Shown in pieces: positions 1 to 11,700 of a stretch of DNA of 64,000 bases. Source of the stretch: Cryptomeria japonica (Eukaryota; Streptophyta; Pinopsida; Cupressales; Cupressaceae); contig NC_081406.1 of assembly GCF_030272615.1 (NCBI RefSeq), positions 460,626,072 through 460,690,071 of the forward strand. Direction: 5' to 3'. The position numbers and the translations under genes are program-made. Position 1 is the first letter of the stretch. Each line of letters opens with the position of its first letter. The notes beneath the pieces are model-generated. The model saw only the letters and a program-made list of their open reading frames with translations, did not search any database and had not been told where the DNA came from.

Positions 1-883
1 AGTCATTTCCATAAAAGATAATATCATCAACAAATATGGCTGAGATCAGTATTCCATTTTCATCATTCTTCATGTACATATTGTTGTTTTCACTTGTCCT
101 TATAAAACCAATCTTGATTAAATAAGAGTGCAATCTTTCATACCATGCTCTAGGTGCTTGTTTCAAACCATATAAAGCTTTGTTCAATTTACATACCTGA
201 TCATTATTCTTGTCTTCAACAAATCCTTCAGGTTGTTCAATAAAAACTTCTTCCTCTAATATACCATTCAGAAATGTAGATTTGACATCCATTTGATATA
301 CCTTGAAATTCTTGTAAGTAGCATATACCAATAATGTTCTTACTCCTGCAAGTCTTGCCATAGGTGCAAATGTCTCACCATAAGCAATTCCTTCTTTTTG
401 GGCATAACCTTTGCAAACTAGTCTTGCTTTATTTTGAATGACCTCACCTTTTTCATTCAGCTTGTTTCTGAAAATCCACTTTGTACCGATTACAATTTTG
501 TCCTTCGGTGTTGGGACCAATTTCCATGTGTCATTCTTCTTGGTCTAATCAATCTCTTCTGTCATAGCATTTATCCAATCTTCACTGTTAAATGCCTCTT
601 TCACTATCCTTGGTTGAAATTTAGATATCAGACATGTGTTATGTCTCAGTTTGTTCCTTGTCATCACTGGAACATTCTTATCTCCTATAATCTAACTTGA
701 TGTATGATTTCTTCTGACATACTTGGCTAATATAGGCTCGGTAGGATTTGTATGATATTCTTCATCACTCGGTAACTGAATATTCTCTTCATTTCCTTCA
801 ACAGTATTCTCGATAAGACTTGTCGGTTGAACATAGACAAATTCATCATAATCTTCTGGTTCGTTGGAATTTACTTCATCATT
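1..883 (-). pseudogene. copia-1 reverse transcriptase, N-terminal part, plus linker
   Basis: This is the copia RT that would copy the element's RNA into cDNA. On the minus strand the catalytic FVDDIIFYGND motif lies at about bases 14-46. Upstream of it are the fingers and palm segments typical of copia (LNG..EEEVFIEQPEGFV; LYGLKQAPRAWYERL). It matches copia-2 11465-12030 residue by residue. A TAG near 545 replaces a Gln codon present in copia-2 (EEIDQIKKND), and the linker to integrase (560-883) has further stops. The RT C-terminus and RNase H lie off the left edge. Confidence 0.9.
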
Positions 884-1680
884 TCATTCTACAAATTCAT
901 CAATTTTCACATTTACACTTTCTACTATTTTGTTAGATGATTTGATCAGACATTTAAATGCTTTTCTTCTAAAAGAATAACCTAGAAATGTTCCTTCTTC
1001 ACTTTTCTGATCAAACTTTCCATTTTTATCATCTTTGTGAGCATAGCATCTACTTCCAAAGATTTTAAAATAACTTACATTAGGTTTCTTGTCATACCAG
1101 ATTTCATATGGTGTCTTCAAAGATCCTTTCTTCAGTTGTACTTGATTCAGGGTGTAAACTGTTGTGCTTATTGCTTCTCTCCAAAATGTTTGTGACACTT
1201 TCTTTTCAATCATCAAGGTTCTGGCACAATCTACAATAGATCTATTTCTTCTCTCAACAATTCCATTTTGTTGTGGAGTTCTCGGTGCAGAGACTTGTCT
1301 TTTTATACCATGATCATTGCAGAATAAGTTGAACTCATCAGATGTGAACTCTCCTCCTCTGTCTGATCTAATACATTTCAGTTGTCTTCCTATTTCATTT
1401 TCAACTCTTTCGTTGTACCATTTAAACATTTGAAAAGATTCTGATTTTTCTTTTAAAAACATAATTGACATCATCCTTGAGTAATCATCCACAAATAATA
1501 TGAAATATTTATCACCATAGTAACTTTGAACTTTCATAGGACCACAAAGATTAGTGTGCACAAGATCTAAAATTCCCTTAGAAGTGTAGGACTTGTAAAT
1601 CTTGATCTTGTCATTTTACCCATTTGGCATCCTTGACACATAGTATTCTTAGGTTTTTCCAAACTCGATAGACCTCTTAC
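884..1680 (-). pseudogene. copia-1 integrase
   Basis: Copia integrase core, which joins cDNA to host DNA. Three acidic residues of the DDE type are visible: D in FVDDYSRMM, D in RSDRGGEF and E in NGIVERRNRS. The GIKRQVSAPRTPQQNG and FGSRCYAHKDD segments are typical of copia. The reading frame is lost near 1600, where a few bases are deleted relative to copia-2 (compare 10410-10440), so the zinc-binding N-terminus and the core are in different frames. It is flanked by the protease on the right and RT on the left, as expected on the minus strand. Confidence 0.92.
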
Positions 1681-3190
1681 TCAGTGCTTCTTACCTTTTT
1701 TTATCAGATTATCAAAATTTACATGACAAAACCTTTTATGCCATAACCAGGTATCATCTATCTTTGCATACAAACAATTGTTCCAAGTTGAGTCAAGGTG
1801 AAATGTGTTACTTTTTGTTTGTGTCCTGATAGCAGCTAACTTTCCATGCTTGTCATCAACTTTGACAATTCCTTTCTGAAATTCTATTCGGTAACTTATG
1901 TTGTTTAGTTGTGCTACACTCAACAAATTGTATTTCAAACCTTCAACCCAATAAACATCATTGCACTTTGCATTGTCAAGAAGTGTTATAGATCCTTTAC
2001 CTTTTATCAGACATGGTGCATCATTACCAAATCTTACATAGCCTCCATCATAATCTTCTAACATAACAAACTTGTGTTTATCACCTATCATGTGATGTGA
2101 ACATCCACTATCTATGATCCAAGAATCATTAGTATTAATGTGAGATATTAGGGATTTTTCTTCATACCTTTCTTCATCCAATCCATCTTTGATAGCCACA
2201 TAAACTACTTCCTCTGGATCAGTTTCATCTGATTTATCATCATTGGCTTCCTCATCAGCTATTAGGCATGACTTTCTATCTCTTCTCCTGAAATCTCGAT
2301 GTCCTTTGTAATGATTATCTTTCTGTCTGTCATCTCGATAATCTCTCTTTTTAGTAGATTCTTTGTCAGGGCAGTTAGAAGCCATATGTCCTATCTTATC
2401 ACAATTGAAACATTTCAAAGGTAGTTTTCCTTTATACTTACCTTTGCCTCTCGGTAACCTTCTGGCTAATAGTGCTTCAAATTCTTCTTGCTTTCTGATT
2501 TCCTCATACAGTTTATGTACTTCTTCCATGTTCTTGCAAAATCTTTCACTTGCTCCACTGTGATCCCCTTTAGTGTACTTACTCATTCTATCATTGTAAT
2601 CATCAGATTCACCAATATGAAAAGAACTAAATGCATATTCAACTTTATTTACCAAAGACCCACTCTTATCAAAATTACTTAACTCAAATGCATGTAGCTT
2701 ACCAATAGTAACATCCAAAGAAACTGGCATATTGGGTAAAGACCTCAATTCATTGATTGCAAAGACTCGGATTGCATAAGCTAGTAGAAGGGTTCTTAAC
2801 AACTTACTTGTTATATCCTTTTCTTCAATAGTTCCGCCTACTCCTTTGATTTGATTGACAATCTCCTTTAGTCTTGTACTATATTGGGTTATGTTCTCAC
2901 CTTCATTCATCCTCATAGATTAAAGTTTTCCTCTTAGACTGTCCACTTTTGCTCTTTGAACATGTTCATCACTGCCATACATAGATATGAGCTTGTCCCA
3001 CATTGCCTTTGCATCATTGCAGCCTTCTACATCATTAAACTCTGAGCTGGTCAATGCAGATGTTATTTCAATCATTGTTTGGATATGTTCTTGCTTTGCC
3101 TTTATCTCTTCCATTGTCAACGGATAGGTGCTCGGTGTAATGAAATCATTCTCCATATAATATACAACATATTCTCCAACTCCTAATAGA
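1681..3190 (-). pseudogene. copia-1 gag and aspartic protease
   Basis: Capsid-like gag followed by a nucleocapsid knuckle CFNCDKIGHMASNC (CX2CX4HX4C, near 2360-2410), a basic-acidic linker and the retropepsin-type protease with WIIDSGCSHHM (DSG active site, near 2090-2125). The pre-integrase motif WHKRFCHVNF comes after it. The frame is continuous except for a TAA at 2917-2919 (Glu in copia-2) and a TGA at 1681-1683 where copia-2 has Arg (CGA). The first ~27 gag residues are missing because the LTR is fused directly to gag near 3190. Confidence 0.92.
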
Positions 3191-4231
3191 TTTTTTGTCA
3201 CTTTACAAAATAACAGTAATAAAAATCTATCTGCAACTTCACATCTAAAAGGTTAAAGCAGATTCTTATTTGCTCAATACAATAGGACTTATCTTGTCCA
3301 TCTGCTAGGCTCTATACTCTGTTATTCAAAACAGGTCTTCAAGCTTCTGTGCTCGTTAATCACTATGTAGCATCCCTGTGCATACACTTGCCCACATACA
3401 TTATTTATCAACAGTTCATTATTTATAAGCAATTTGCCAACCGCTTAATCTCCTTGATCACATTTCCCATGATCAATCATAGCCATCAGATCTTCAAACT
3501 TGACTAGGTTCAATGTATCCTTTGATTTGAAAATGTTTTACCCCGCCTTGGAACTTGCATACATTTCTTGGAACTTGTGCTAGGGTATTGCAGTTCAATC
3601 TGAGCTATAGATCTTCCTACCGATTTTCCTTTGCCATAGATTCTTTAACAAACTTCATTCACGACATACCAATCATTTAATCATAACCATCTCATCAACT
3701 TCCTTCATTAAATCATGCTTTTATTCATTCAATGCATTCTGTTATTACTCTGTTGCAACTCGGTAAATACTAAACTTCACTAGGTAGACATTCTTCCTTC
3801 ATTAACCGATAGCGATAACCTTAGGGTTTACCAACTAGGTTCCTTAGGGTTTACCGACTAGGTTCTTGAGGGTTTACTAACTAGGTTCTTTGCTCGGTAA
3901 CATAGTATAGTATCAACCCTACAATCAACAACATATGTAGGATATCAAAACAGTCAAAACATCATGATCTCATCATTGTCTAACTTGGTAATAGTTGCCA
4001 ATTGAATAACTTATTCCTCCCCTTATTCATCACATTCTTTCTATGTCTTTTATCGACATCTTTATACTCATCAAATCATACTTCTTAAGATATGGCAACA
4101 TCATATTGAATTAGAAAATCAATTTCTCGACATCAATGACAAAATAATAATATTAAGACAGTAAACATCCTTAATCAGTTATATCCATAATCATGAACAA
4201 CCTTCTCAATATCCTTATTGAAATGCCAACA
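3189..4231 (-). repeat. copia-1 LTR, 3'-truncated
   Basis: Minus-strand sequence starting TGTTGGCATTTC at 4231 matches the copia-2 LTRs (7143-8700 and 17841-19372) until about 3189, where it jumps into gag. Near its start it lacks 37 bp that are present in both copia-2 LTRs. A block of three ~24-bp repeats (3819-3889) matches the repeat block in copia-2. The bases just outside the LTR (4232-4243) read as a polypurine tract on the minus strand, which is unusual for a 5' LTR. Confidence 0.85.
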
Positions 4232-4239
4232 ATCTCCCT

Positions 4240-4875
4240 TTGTTTGTTATAATGCGAACACTAAAGATTCAGATGTTGGAACCAAGTGATAAGGACTTAG
4301 AGCATAAAGAAAGAGACAACATTCAAGAAGAGGATCTGGAAGAGGAAAAGACAGAGTTAGTATTAAATAAAAGTGAGAGTAAAGTAGATCAAAAGCCCGA
4401 AGATAACAAAGAGGAAGGAGATAACTTTAACCTTGTTGCCAGATCTCATGATCCAGATAAAGAATTAGACTGGCTTGAGGAGGCTCAACCTGATAACATC
4501 CTAGGCCAAGGCCTATCGGAAATCTCATTAGCTACCGCAGCAAAAGTAAAGCTGGCCTTTTCGGAGGAACAAAATCCAAAATGGGGAGATGAGGAAGACA
4601 TCAAAAAGGCACTAGGGAAGAATGAAACAAAGCAGGAGGATGAAGAAGCAACAAAGGACAAAAGTAAGAATAAGCAAAAAAAAAAGAATAATAATAACCT
4701 AATCAATAGTACGCTAACTAGAAACACCAAGAGCGGGCTTGGGGATGTGGGACCGCAACACACTTCTCCAAGAAGACATTCAAATGCCAAGAAAAGATCA
4801 ATGGAAACAAGCAGGAATATAGCATATGGTACCCAAAGAACCATCTTTGAGGCAGGTATTTCCAAAAACCCATGA
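4240..4875 (+). pseudogene. LINE ORF1, C-terminal part (gag-like)
   Basis: About 200 codons, very rich in Glu, Lys and Asp, with a Lys/Asn run (KQKKKNNNN) near residue 150. No RRM or CCHC knuckle is visible, so any nucleic-acid-binding domain would lie in the missing 5' part. It is called ORF1 from its place: its TGA stop (4873-4875) overlaps the ORF2 ATG (4872-4874) in the form ATGA, a layout suited to stop-restart translation. The first residues of the open frame probably come from copia-1 junction DNA, so the true start is not known. Confidence 0.6.
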
Positions 4876-7142
4876 AAATCATCTCCTGGAATATTCGGGG
4901 ACTAAACAGCCCTCACAAATATGATTTAGTTAAAAGTATGATTAGAGATAAAAATCCTGATATTTTTTTGATTCAAGAAACTAAGATGGCAAAAGATAAA
5001 GTTGAAAGTATGAATATGTTCAAAAATGGAGGAGTCAGCGGAGGTAGTTCAAAAGGTGCATCGGGAGGAATTGTTACCTTCTGGAACAAAAACAATGTAG
5101 AAGGTGAGGTGCTGATTCAGGACAACAACCTAGCTTGCATAAGATTTAAGCACCTCAAGAATTGCACTACTTGGGTCCTAACTAATTTATACGCACCTAA
5201 CACTAAGACTAGGAGAAGTGAGATGTGGAGAAATCTTACTGGGTTGAGAAGTAGGTTTGCTGAGGATAGTTGGTTAATCATGGGAGATTTCAATACACCC
5301 TTGAAGGAAAATGAGAAAAAGGGAGGGAGTCAAGCTAATCTGGACAGTAGATTATACTTGATGGATTTCAAAAACAATAATGCCATTCATGATATGGAGC
5401 TGCAAGGAGTCATATACACTTGGACTAACAGAAGAAGTGGTGAAAATTTGATTCAGGTTAGACTTGATAGAGCTCTCCTTTCCTTAGATTGGTTTAACCT
5501 TCATGACTGCTCTTTATCTTCTCATATAAGGGCAGGATTAGATTATTACCCTGTAACCTTCATGGCTGAAGTAAAGAATAGAAGGAGACAATTCGATTAT
5601 AGATTTAAAAAAATGTGGACTAGACACCTGGATCTGGAAAGTAAGATTAAGGACTGGTGGCAGGTCTATATTGAAGGAAACACCATGTACAAAGTGGTCA
5701 AAAAGCTGAAGATTGTTAAAGATAATGTTAAGAAATAAAATAAGGAATCCTTCTGGAATATCTTTACCTCAAAAGCTACAATCCTCTTAGAGCTCGAGGA
5801 AATCCAGGATGAGATACAAAACAATGATTATAATAATACGTCTAGAGACACTGAAGATGCTATTCTTATGAGATATCATGATATTATAGTTAAAGAGGAA
5901 ACCTACTGGAAACAAAGATCGAGAAATGTTTGGTTGAAGGAGGGGGACAAGAATACTAAATAATTCCATATGTCCACCTTGAGACATAAGGCCATTAATA
6001 GAATTGTTCATATTAAAATGAATGTCAGATGTGTAGTAGATGATGATTCCATGAGCAAGGCTGCTATGGATTTTTTCTCCAATTTACTTGCTAAGGATCA
6101 GAATTTGGATATACAGGCCCAAAGGGACCTCCTAGATAGTATTCCTACCATTTTAGGGGATGATCAGAATGCTCACCTGACTACCATCCCTTCCCATGAT
6201 GAAATTCAGATAGCTATAAACTCCTTTGAGGGTAACAAGGCCCCAGGTCCAGATGGCTTTCCCATGTTCTTCTTCAAAATGTAATAGCATATTATTGGAG
6301 ATGATGTTACTAGAGTTGTGAAAGAAGTTTTTGGTGCTAGAAAAATGTTGAAAGAAGTTAATGGTACCTTTATTGGTCTTATACCCAAAAAGATGGGGGC
6401 TGACTCAATGGATCTTTTTAGACCTATTAGTCTATGCAACTCTCTCTACAAGATTATCTCCAAGGTTCTAACCTCTAGAATTCTTAAGTTGCTCCCCTCC
6501 ATCATTTTGCCTCAGCAAAGCGGCTTTGTCCTGGGTAGACAAATTTTGGATTCAGTCATCGTTGTCCATGAAAATATCCACTCTTTCTATTTCTCTAAAA
6601 AAGAAGGTTTTTTTCTGAAGCTTGATCTCTCTAAAGCTTATGATAGAGTGGAATGGAATTTTATGATGGATGTTCTCTCTTCTTTTGGCTTCAGCCCCAA
6701 AAGTGTTAGCCTTATTAGGCAACTTGTCTCTTCAGCTTCTTTCTTTGTTTTAATGAATGGATCTCCCTCTCCTTTCTTTAAAGCTTCTAGAGGTCTCAAA
6801 CAGGGGGACCCTCTATCCCCAGTTATCTTTATCATTATGGCGGAATGTCTAGGGAGATGTATTGGAAAGCTAGTTGAGAAAAGGGAGTTTTGTGGTTTGA
6901 ATCCTTCTTCGGCGGATCAAATATGTTCCCATCAACAGTTTGTTGATGATTCTATAATAATGGGGAAAGATACAGTGAAGGATTATAGAAGATTAAAAAA
7001 GGCTTTGGATAACTATGGAAATACCACTAGTCAACTTATAAAATGGTCTAAAAGATTTGTTTATTTTATCAATACCCCAGAGAGGAGGATTAAAATTAGT
7101 AATATTTTGGGTGGTCAAATTGCTAGTCTGACTGCTTCTTAC
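4872..7142 (+). pseudogene. LINE ORF2, endonuclease and reverse transcriptase (5' part)
   Basis: Starts with the AP-endonuclease signature IISWNIRGLN, then FLIQETKM and GDFNTPL. This nuclease nicks target DNA to prime reverse transcription. The usual SDH motif reads LDYY at about 5538-5546, so the catalytic His is Tyr. RT follows, with GPDGFPMFFFK, RPISLCNSLYKIISK, LDLSKAYDRVEW, LKQGDPLSP and the active site FVDD (usually FADD, near 6935). In-frame stops at 5736, 5961 and two in tandem at 6282-6287 break it, with no frameshift seen. Copia-2 interrupts the codon series at 7142 and the protein resumes at 19378 with the expected LGL motif. Confidence 0.93.
7138..7142. repeat. TSD of copia-2 (mate at 19373-19377)
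   Basis: CTTAC directly before the 5' LTR and directly after the 3' LTR. The exact match and the restored LINE frame show one integration event. Confidence 0.96.
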
Positions 7143-8700
7143 TGTTGGCAATATTACATTATAACAGACAATGAAATATTGTTGACATTTCAATAAGGAT
7201 ATTGAGAAGGTTGTTGATGATTATGGACATAACCGATTAAAGATGTTTTACTATCTTGATATTATTATTTTGTCATTGATGTCAAGAAATTGATTTTCTA
7301 ATTTAGTATGATGCTACCATATCTTGAGAAGTGTGATATGAAGATTATAAAGAAGTCGGTAAAAGACACAGGAAAGAATATGATGAATAAGGGGATAAGT
7401 TATTCAGTGGGCAACTACTACCAAGTCAGACACTGATGAGATCATGATGTTTTAGATTGTTTTAACATCATACATATGTTGTAAAATGTAAATGTTAATA
7501 CTATACTATGTTATTAGGCAAAGAACCTAGTCGATAAACCCTAAGGAACCTAGTCGGTAAACCCTGAGGAACCTAGTTGGTAGACCCTAAGCTTATCGCT
7601 ATTAGTTAATGAAGGCAGAATGTCTACCAAGTAAATTTTAGTATTCACCAAGTTACAACCGAGCTATAACAGAATGCATTAAATGTTTACATGTGATATT
7701 TAATGAAGGAAGCTAATGAGCTAGAGCAAATTCAATGATTTGTAAGCCGTGTATGAAGATTGTTAAAGAATCTATGGTAAAGGAAGATCGACATGAAGAT
7801 CTACAGCTCAGATTGAACCGCAATAACCTAACACAAGTTCCAAGGCAAATATGCAAGTTCCAAGGTGGGGTAAAATGTTTTCAGATCGAAGAATACATTG
7901 AACCTGGACAAGATTGAAGATCTAATGGCTATGATTGATCATGGGAAATGTGATCAAGGAGATTAAGCAGTTAAAAGATTGTTTATAAATAGGAAACTGT
8001 TGATAAACAATGTATGCGGGCAAGTGTATGCACAAGGATGCTACATAGTGATTACCGAGCACAAAAGCTTGAAGACCTGTTAGAATAATAGAGTATAGAT
8101 GCCCAACAGATAAACAAGATTAGTTCTGTGTCTAGATTGTATTGAACAAATAGGAATCTTCTTTAGCATTTTAGATGTGAAGTTGTAGATAGATTTTTAT
8201 TACTGTTATTTTGTGAAAGTGACAGAAAATCTCTTAATCGAGTGGACTTAATAGTCTTATATGTAAATCCTCTAGCGAGGTGACATTCTTATTGAGTGTT
8301 TGAAATCCTTTGACAAGGTCACTTCTAACAAAGTGAAGATCCTAACAGATCTGAGGGAAATCCCTTAACTGGGTGACATCTAGCAATGTGTTTGTAATCT
8401 TTAACAGGATTTGCTTTTAACCGAGCATACTCTAGAAGAGTATATTTCTTAGTGGGTCTGAAATCCCACATTGGTTTTTCCCTATTTGTGTTTCCACGTT
8501 AAATCTGGTGTTATGAGGTTTATATTGCTCATATGCTTTAGAGTTTGCATGTTTGACGGTTTCTGGTTATATGACTGATATATATGTTACCGAGGTTGAA
8601 TCTGATGTTTTAATGGATGATTAAGTTTGTATGATTCACCCCCCCCCCCTCATCTTGTTGGCTATTGGATCTGTACTTATATTAAGTATCAGAACTATCA
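7143..8700 (+). repeat. copia-2 5' LTR
   Basis: Begins TGTTGGCAAT and ends ACTATCA, just before the PBS. It carries three ~24-bp repeats containing the telo-box-like AAACCCTAA (7523-7591), where the 3' LTR has two. It also has a TATA box at 7984-7992 and a C-run before the end (8638-8649). Confidence 0.95.
7984..7992 (+). promoter_or_regulatory. TATA box in copia-2 LTR
   Basis: TATAAATAG, present also at 18656-18664 in the 3' LTR. It lies midway in the LTR, as expected at the U3/R border, so transcription probably starts about 30 bp downstream. Confidence 0.7.
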
Positions 8701-8702
8701 AT

Positions 8703-8714
8703 TGGTATCAGAGC
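8703..8714 (+). other. copia-2 primer binding site
   Basis: TGGTATCAGAGC two bases after the 5' LTR. This is the usual plant copia PBS, complementary to the 3' end of initiator tRNA-Met, used to prime minus-strand DNA synthesis. Confidence 0.95.
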
Positions 8715-8764
8715 TTTGGACTCTGAAAGGAAAGTTTAAAGGCACTTGAGTTAAAGATCCAAAG

Positions 8765-11700
8765 ATGTATAAGAGGGATGCACAGAAGCTGAACAAGTCA
8801 AGTTTCTCTACATGGCAGAAAAGGATGAAGCTACATCTCTCAAGAGTTGGAGAATATGCTACATACTATCTGGAGAATGATTTTGTTGCACTGAGAGCCT
8901 ATCCATTGACTATGGAAGAGATAAAGGTGAAGCAAGAACATATTCAAGCAATGATTGAAATAACATCTGCATTGACCGATTCAGAGTTTAATGATCTAGA
9001 AAGATGTACTGATGCAAAGGCAATGTGGACTAAGCTTATATATGTATATGGAGGAGATGAACATGTTCAAAGAGCAAAAGTAGATAGTCTAATAGGACAA
9101 ATTGAATCTATGAGGATGAATGAAGGTGAGAACATAACCCAGTACAGTACAAGACTAAAGGAGATTGTAAATCAAATTAAAGGAGCAGGAGGAACTATTG
9201 AAGAAAAGGATGTAACAAGTAAGTTGTTAAGAACCCTTCTACCTGCCTATGCAATCCGAGTCTTTGCAATCAATGAATTGAGGTATGTACCTAATATGCT
9301 AGTTTCCTTGGATGCTACTATTGGTAAGCTACATGTATTTGAGTTAAGTAATTTTGATAATAGTGGGTCATCGGTAAATAAAGTTGAATCTGCATTTAGT
9401 TCTTTTCATCTGAATGAATCTAATGATTACAATGAAAGAAAGTGTAAGTACTCTGAAGGAGATCATAGTGGAGCAAGTGAAATATTTCAGAAGAACATGG
9501 AAGAAGTACACAAACTGTATGTAGAAATCAGAAAGCAATAAGAGTTTGAAGCACTATTGGCCAAAAGGTTACCGAGAAGCAAAGGTAAGTATAAAGGAAA
9601 ACTACCTTTGAAATGTCTCAATTGTGGTAAGATTGGACATATGGCTTCTAACTATCCTGACAAAGATTTCACTGAAAAGAGAGATTACCGAGATGACAGA
9701 CATAAAGATAACCATTATAGAGGACACCGAGACTTCAGAAAAAGAGATAGAAAGACATGCTTAATAGCTGACGAGGAATCTGACGATGATAAATTAGATA
9801 AGACTGATACAGAGGAAGTTGTTTATGTGGCTATCAAGGATGGATCAGATGAAGAAAGGTATGTAGAAAAAACCCTAATATCTCACATAAACACTAATGA
9901 TTCTTGGATTATAGATAGTTGATGCTCACATCATATGACAGGAGATAAACACAAGTTTGTTATGTTAGAAGATTATGATGGAGGCTATGTTAGATTTGGT
10001 AATGATGCACCATGTTCAGTAAGAGGTAAAGGATCTATAACACTTCTTGATAATGCAAGATGCAATGATGTTTATTGGGTTGACGGTTTGAAATACAATT
10101 TGTTGAGTGTAGCACTGCTAAACAACATAGGTTACTGAATAGAATTTCAGAAAGGAATTGTCAAAGTTCATGACAAGAATGGAAAGTTAGCTGCTACCGG
10201 GACACAAACAAAAGGTAATACATTTCACCTTGACTCAAATCATAATAAGTGTTTGTATGCAAAGATTGATGATACTTGGTTATGGCATAAAAGGTTTTGT
10301 CATGTTAATTTTTATAATCTGATCAAAATAAGTAAGAAGCACCGAGTAAGAGGTCTACCAAGTCTTGAAAAACCTGAGAATGTTATGTGTCGAGGATGCC
10401 AGATGGGTAAGATGACAAGATCTAGCTTTACAAGTAAGTCCTACACTTCTAAGGAAATTTTAGATCTTGTGCACATTGATCTTTGTGGTCCTACGAAAGT
10501 TCAGAGTTATTAGGGTGATAAGTATTTCATATTTTTTGTGGATGAATATTCAAGGATGATGTCAGTAATGTTTCTAAAAGAAAAATCAGAAGCTTTTCAA
10601 ATGTTTAAATGGTACAAGGCTAGAGTTGAAAATGAAACAGGAAGACAACTGAAATGTCTTAGATCAGATAGAGGAGGAGAGTTCACATCTGATGAGTTCA
10701 ACTTGTTCTGCAATGATCATGGTATTAAAAGACACGTCTCTGCACCGAGAACTCCACAGCAGAATGGAATAGCTGAAAGAAGAAACAGATCTATTGTGGA
10801 TTGTGCTAGAACACTGATGATTGAGAAGAAAGTTCCACAAACATTTTGGAGAGAAGCAATAAGCACATCTGTTTACACCTTGAACCAAGTTCAATTGAAG
10901 AAAGGTACTTTGAAGACACCTTATGAAATTTGGTATGGCAAGAAACCTAATGTAAGCTATTTTAAAATCTTTGGAAGTAAATGCTATGTTCATAAAGATG
11001 ATAGAAATGGCAAGTTTGATCAGAAAAGTGAAGAAGGAACATTTCTAGGATATTGTTCTAGAAGCAAAGCATTTAAATGTCTGATAAAATCATCTAACAA
11101 AATAGTAGAAAGTGCAAATGTGAAATTTGATGAATTTCCAAAAAGAAATGATGAACGAAATTCCAAAGAACTAGAAGACTATGATGAATTTGTCGATGTG
11201 CAACCGAGAAGTCCTACCCAGAAAACTGTTGAAGAAAATGAAGAAAATATCCAGTTACCGAGTGATAAAGAAGATCATACAGAGCCTACCGAGCCTATAT
11301 TAGCCAAGTATGTCAGAAGACATCATGCACCAAGTCAGATTATAAGAGATAAGGATGATCTAGTGATGACAAGGAACAAACTAAGACATAACACATGTTT
11401 GATAACTGAATTTGAACTGAGAATAGTGAAAGAGGCATTTAACAGTGAAGATTAGATAAATGATATGACAGAAGAGATTGATCAAATCAAGAAGAATGAC
11501 ACATGGACGCTAGTCCCAAGACTGAAGGACAAAAATGTAATTGGTACAAAGTGGATCTTTAAAAACAAGCTAAATGAAAAAGGGGAGGTCATTTGGAACA
11601 AAGCAAGACTAGTTTGCAAAGGTTATACCCAAGAAGAAAGAATTGATTATGGTGAGACTTTTGCACCTGTTGCTGGACTTGAAGGAGTAAGAACATTGTT

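Larger units (their letters stand above)
1..4231 (-). mobile_element. Ty1/copia element copy 1 (partial, runs off left edge)
   Basis: Read on the minus strand, this holds an LTR remnant, gag with a CCHC knuckle, aspartic protease, integrase and the first part of RT, which is the copia order. It is the same family as copia-2 at 7143-19372. About 0.6 kb is missing between the middle of the LTR and codon ~28 of gag, so the LTR 3' end, the PBS and the gag start are gone. RT continues beyond base 1. There are several stops and at least one frameshift, so this copy is dead. Confidence 0.93.

Noticed and set aside
8638-8649. C-run near the copia-2 LTR end as a functional signal
   Set aside because: A homopolymer that also occurs, with a different length, at 19311-19319; likely slippage or a sequencing-sensitive tract.
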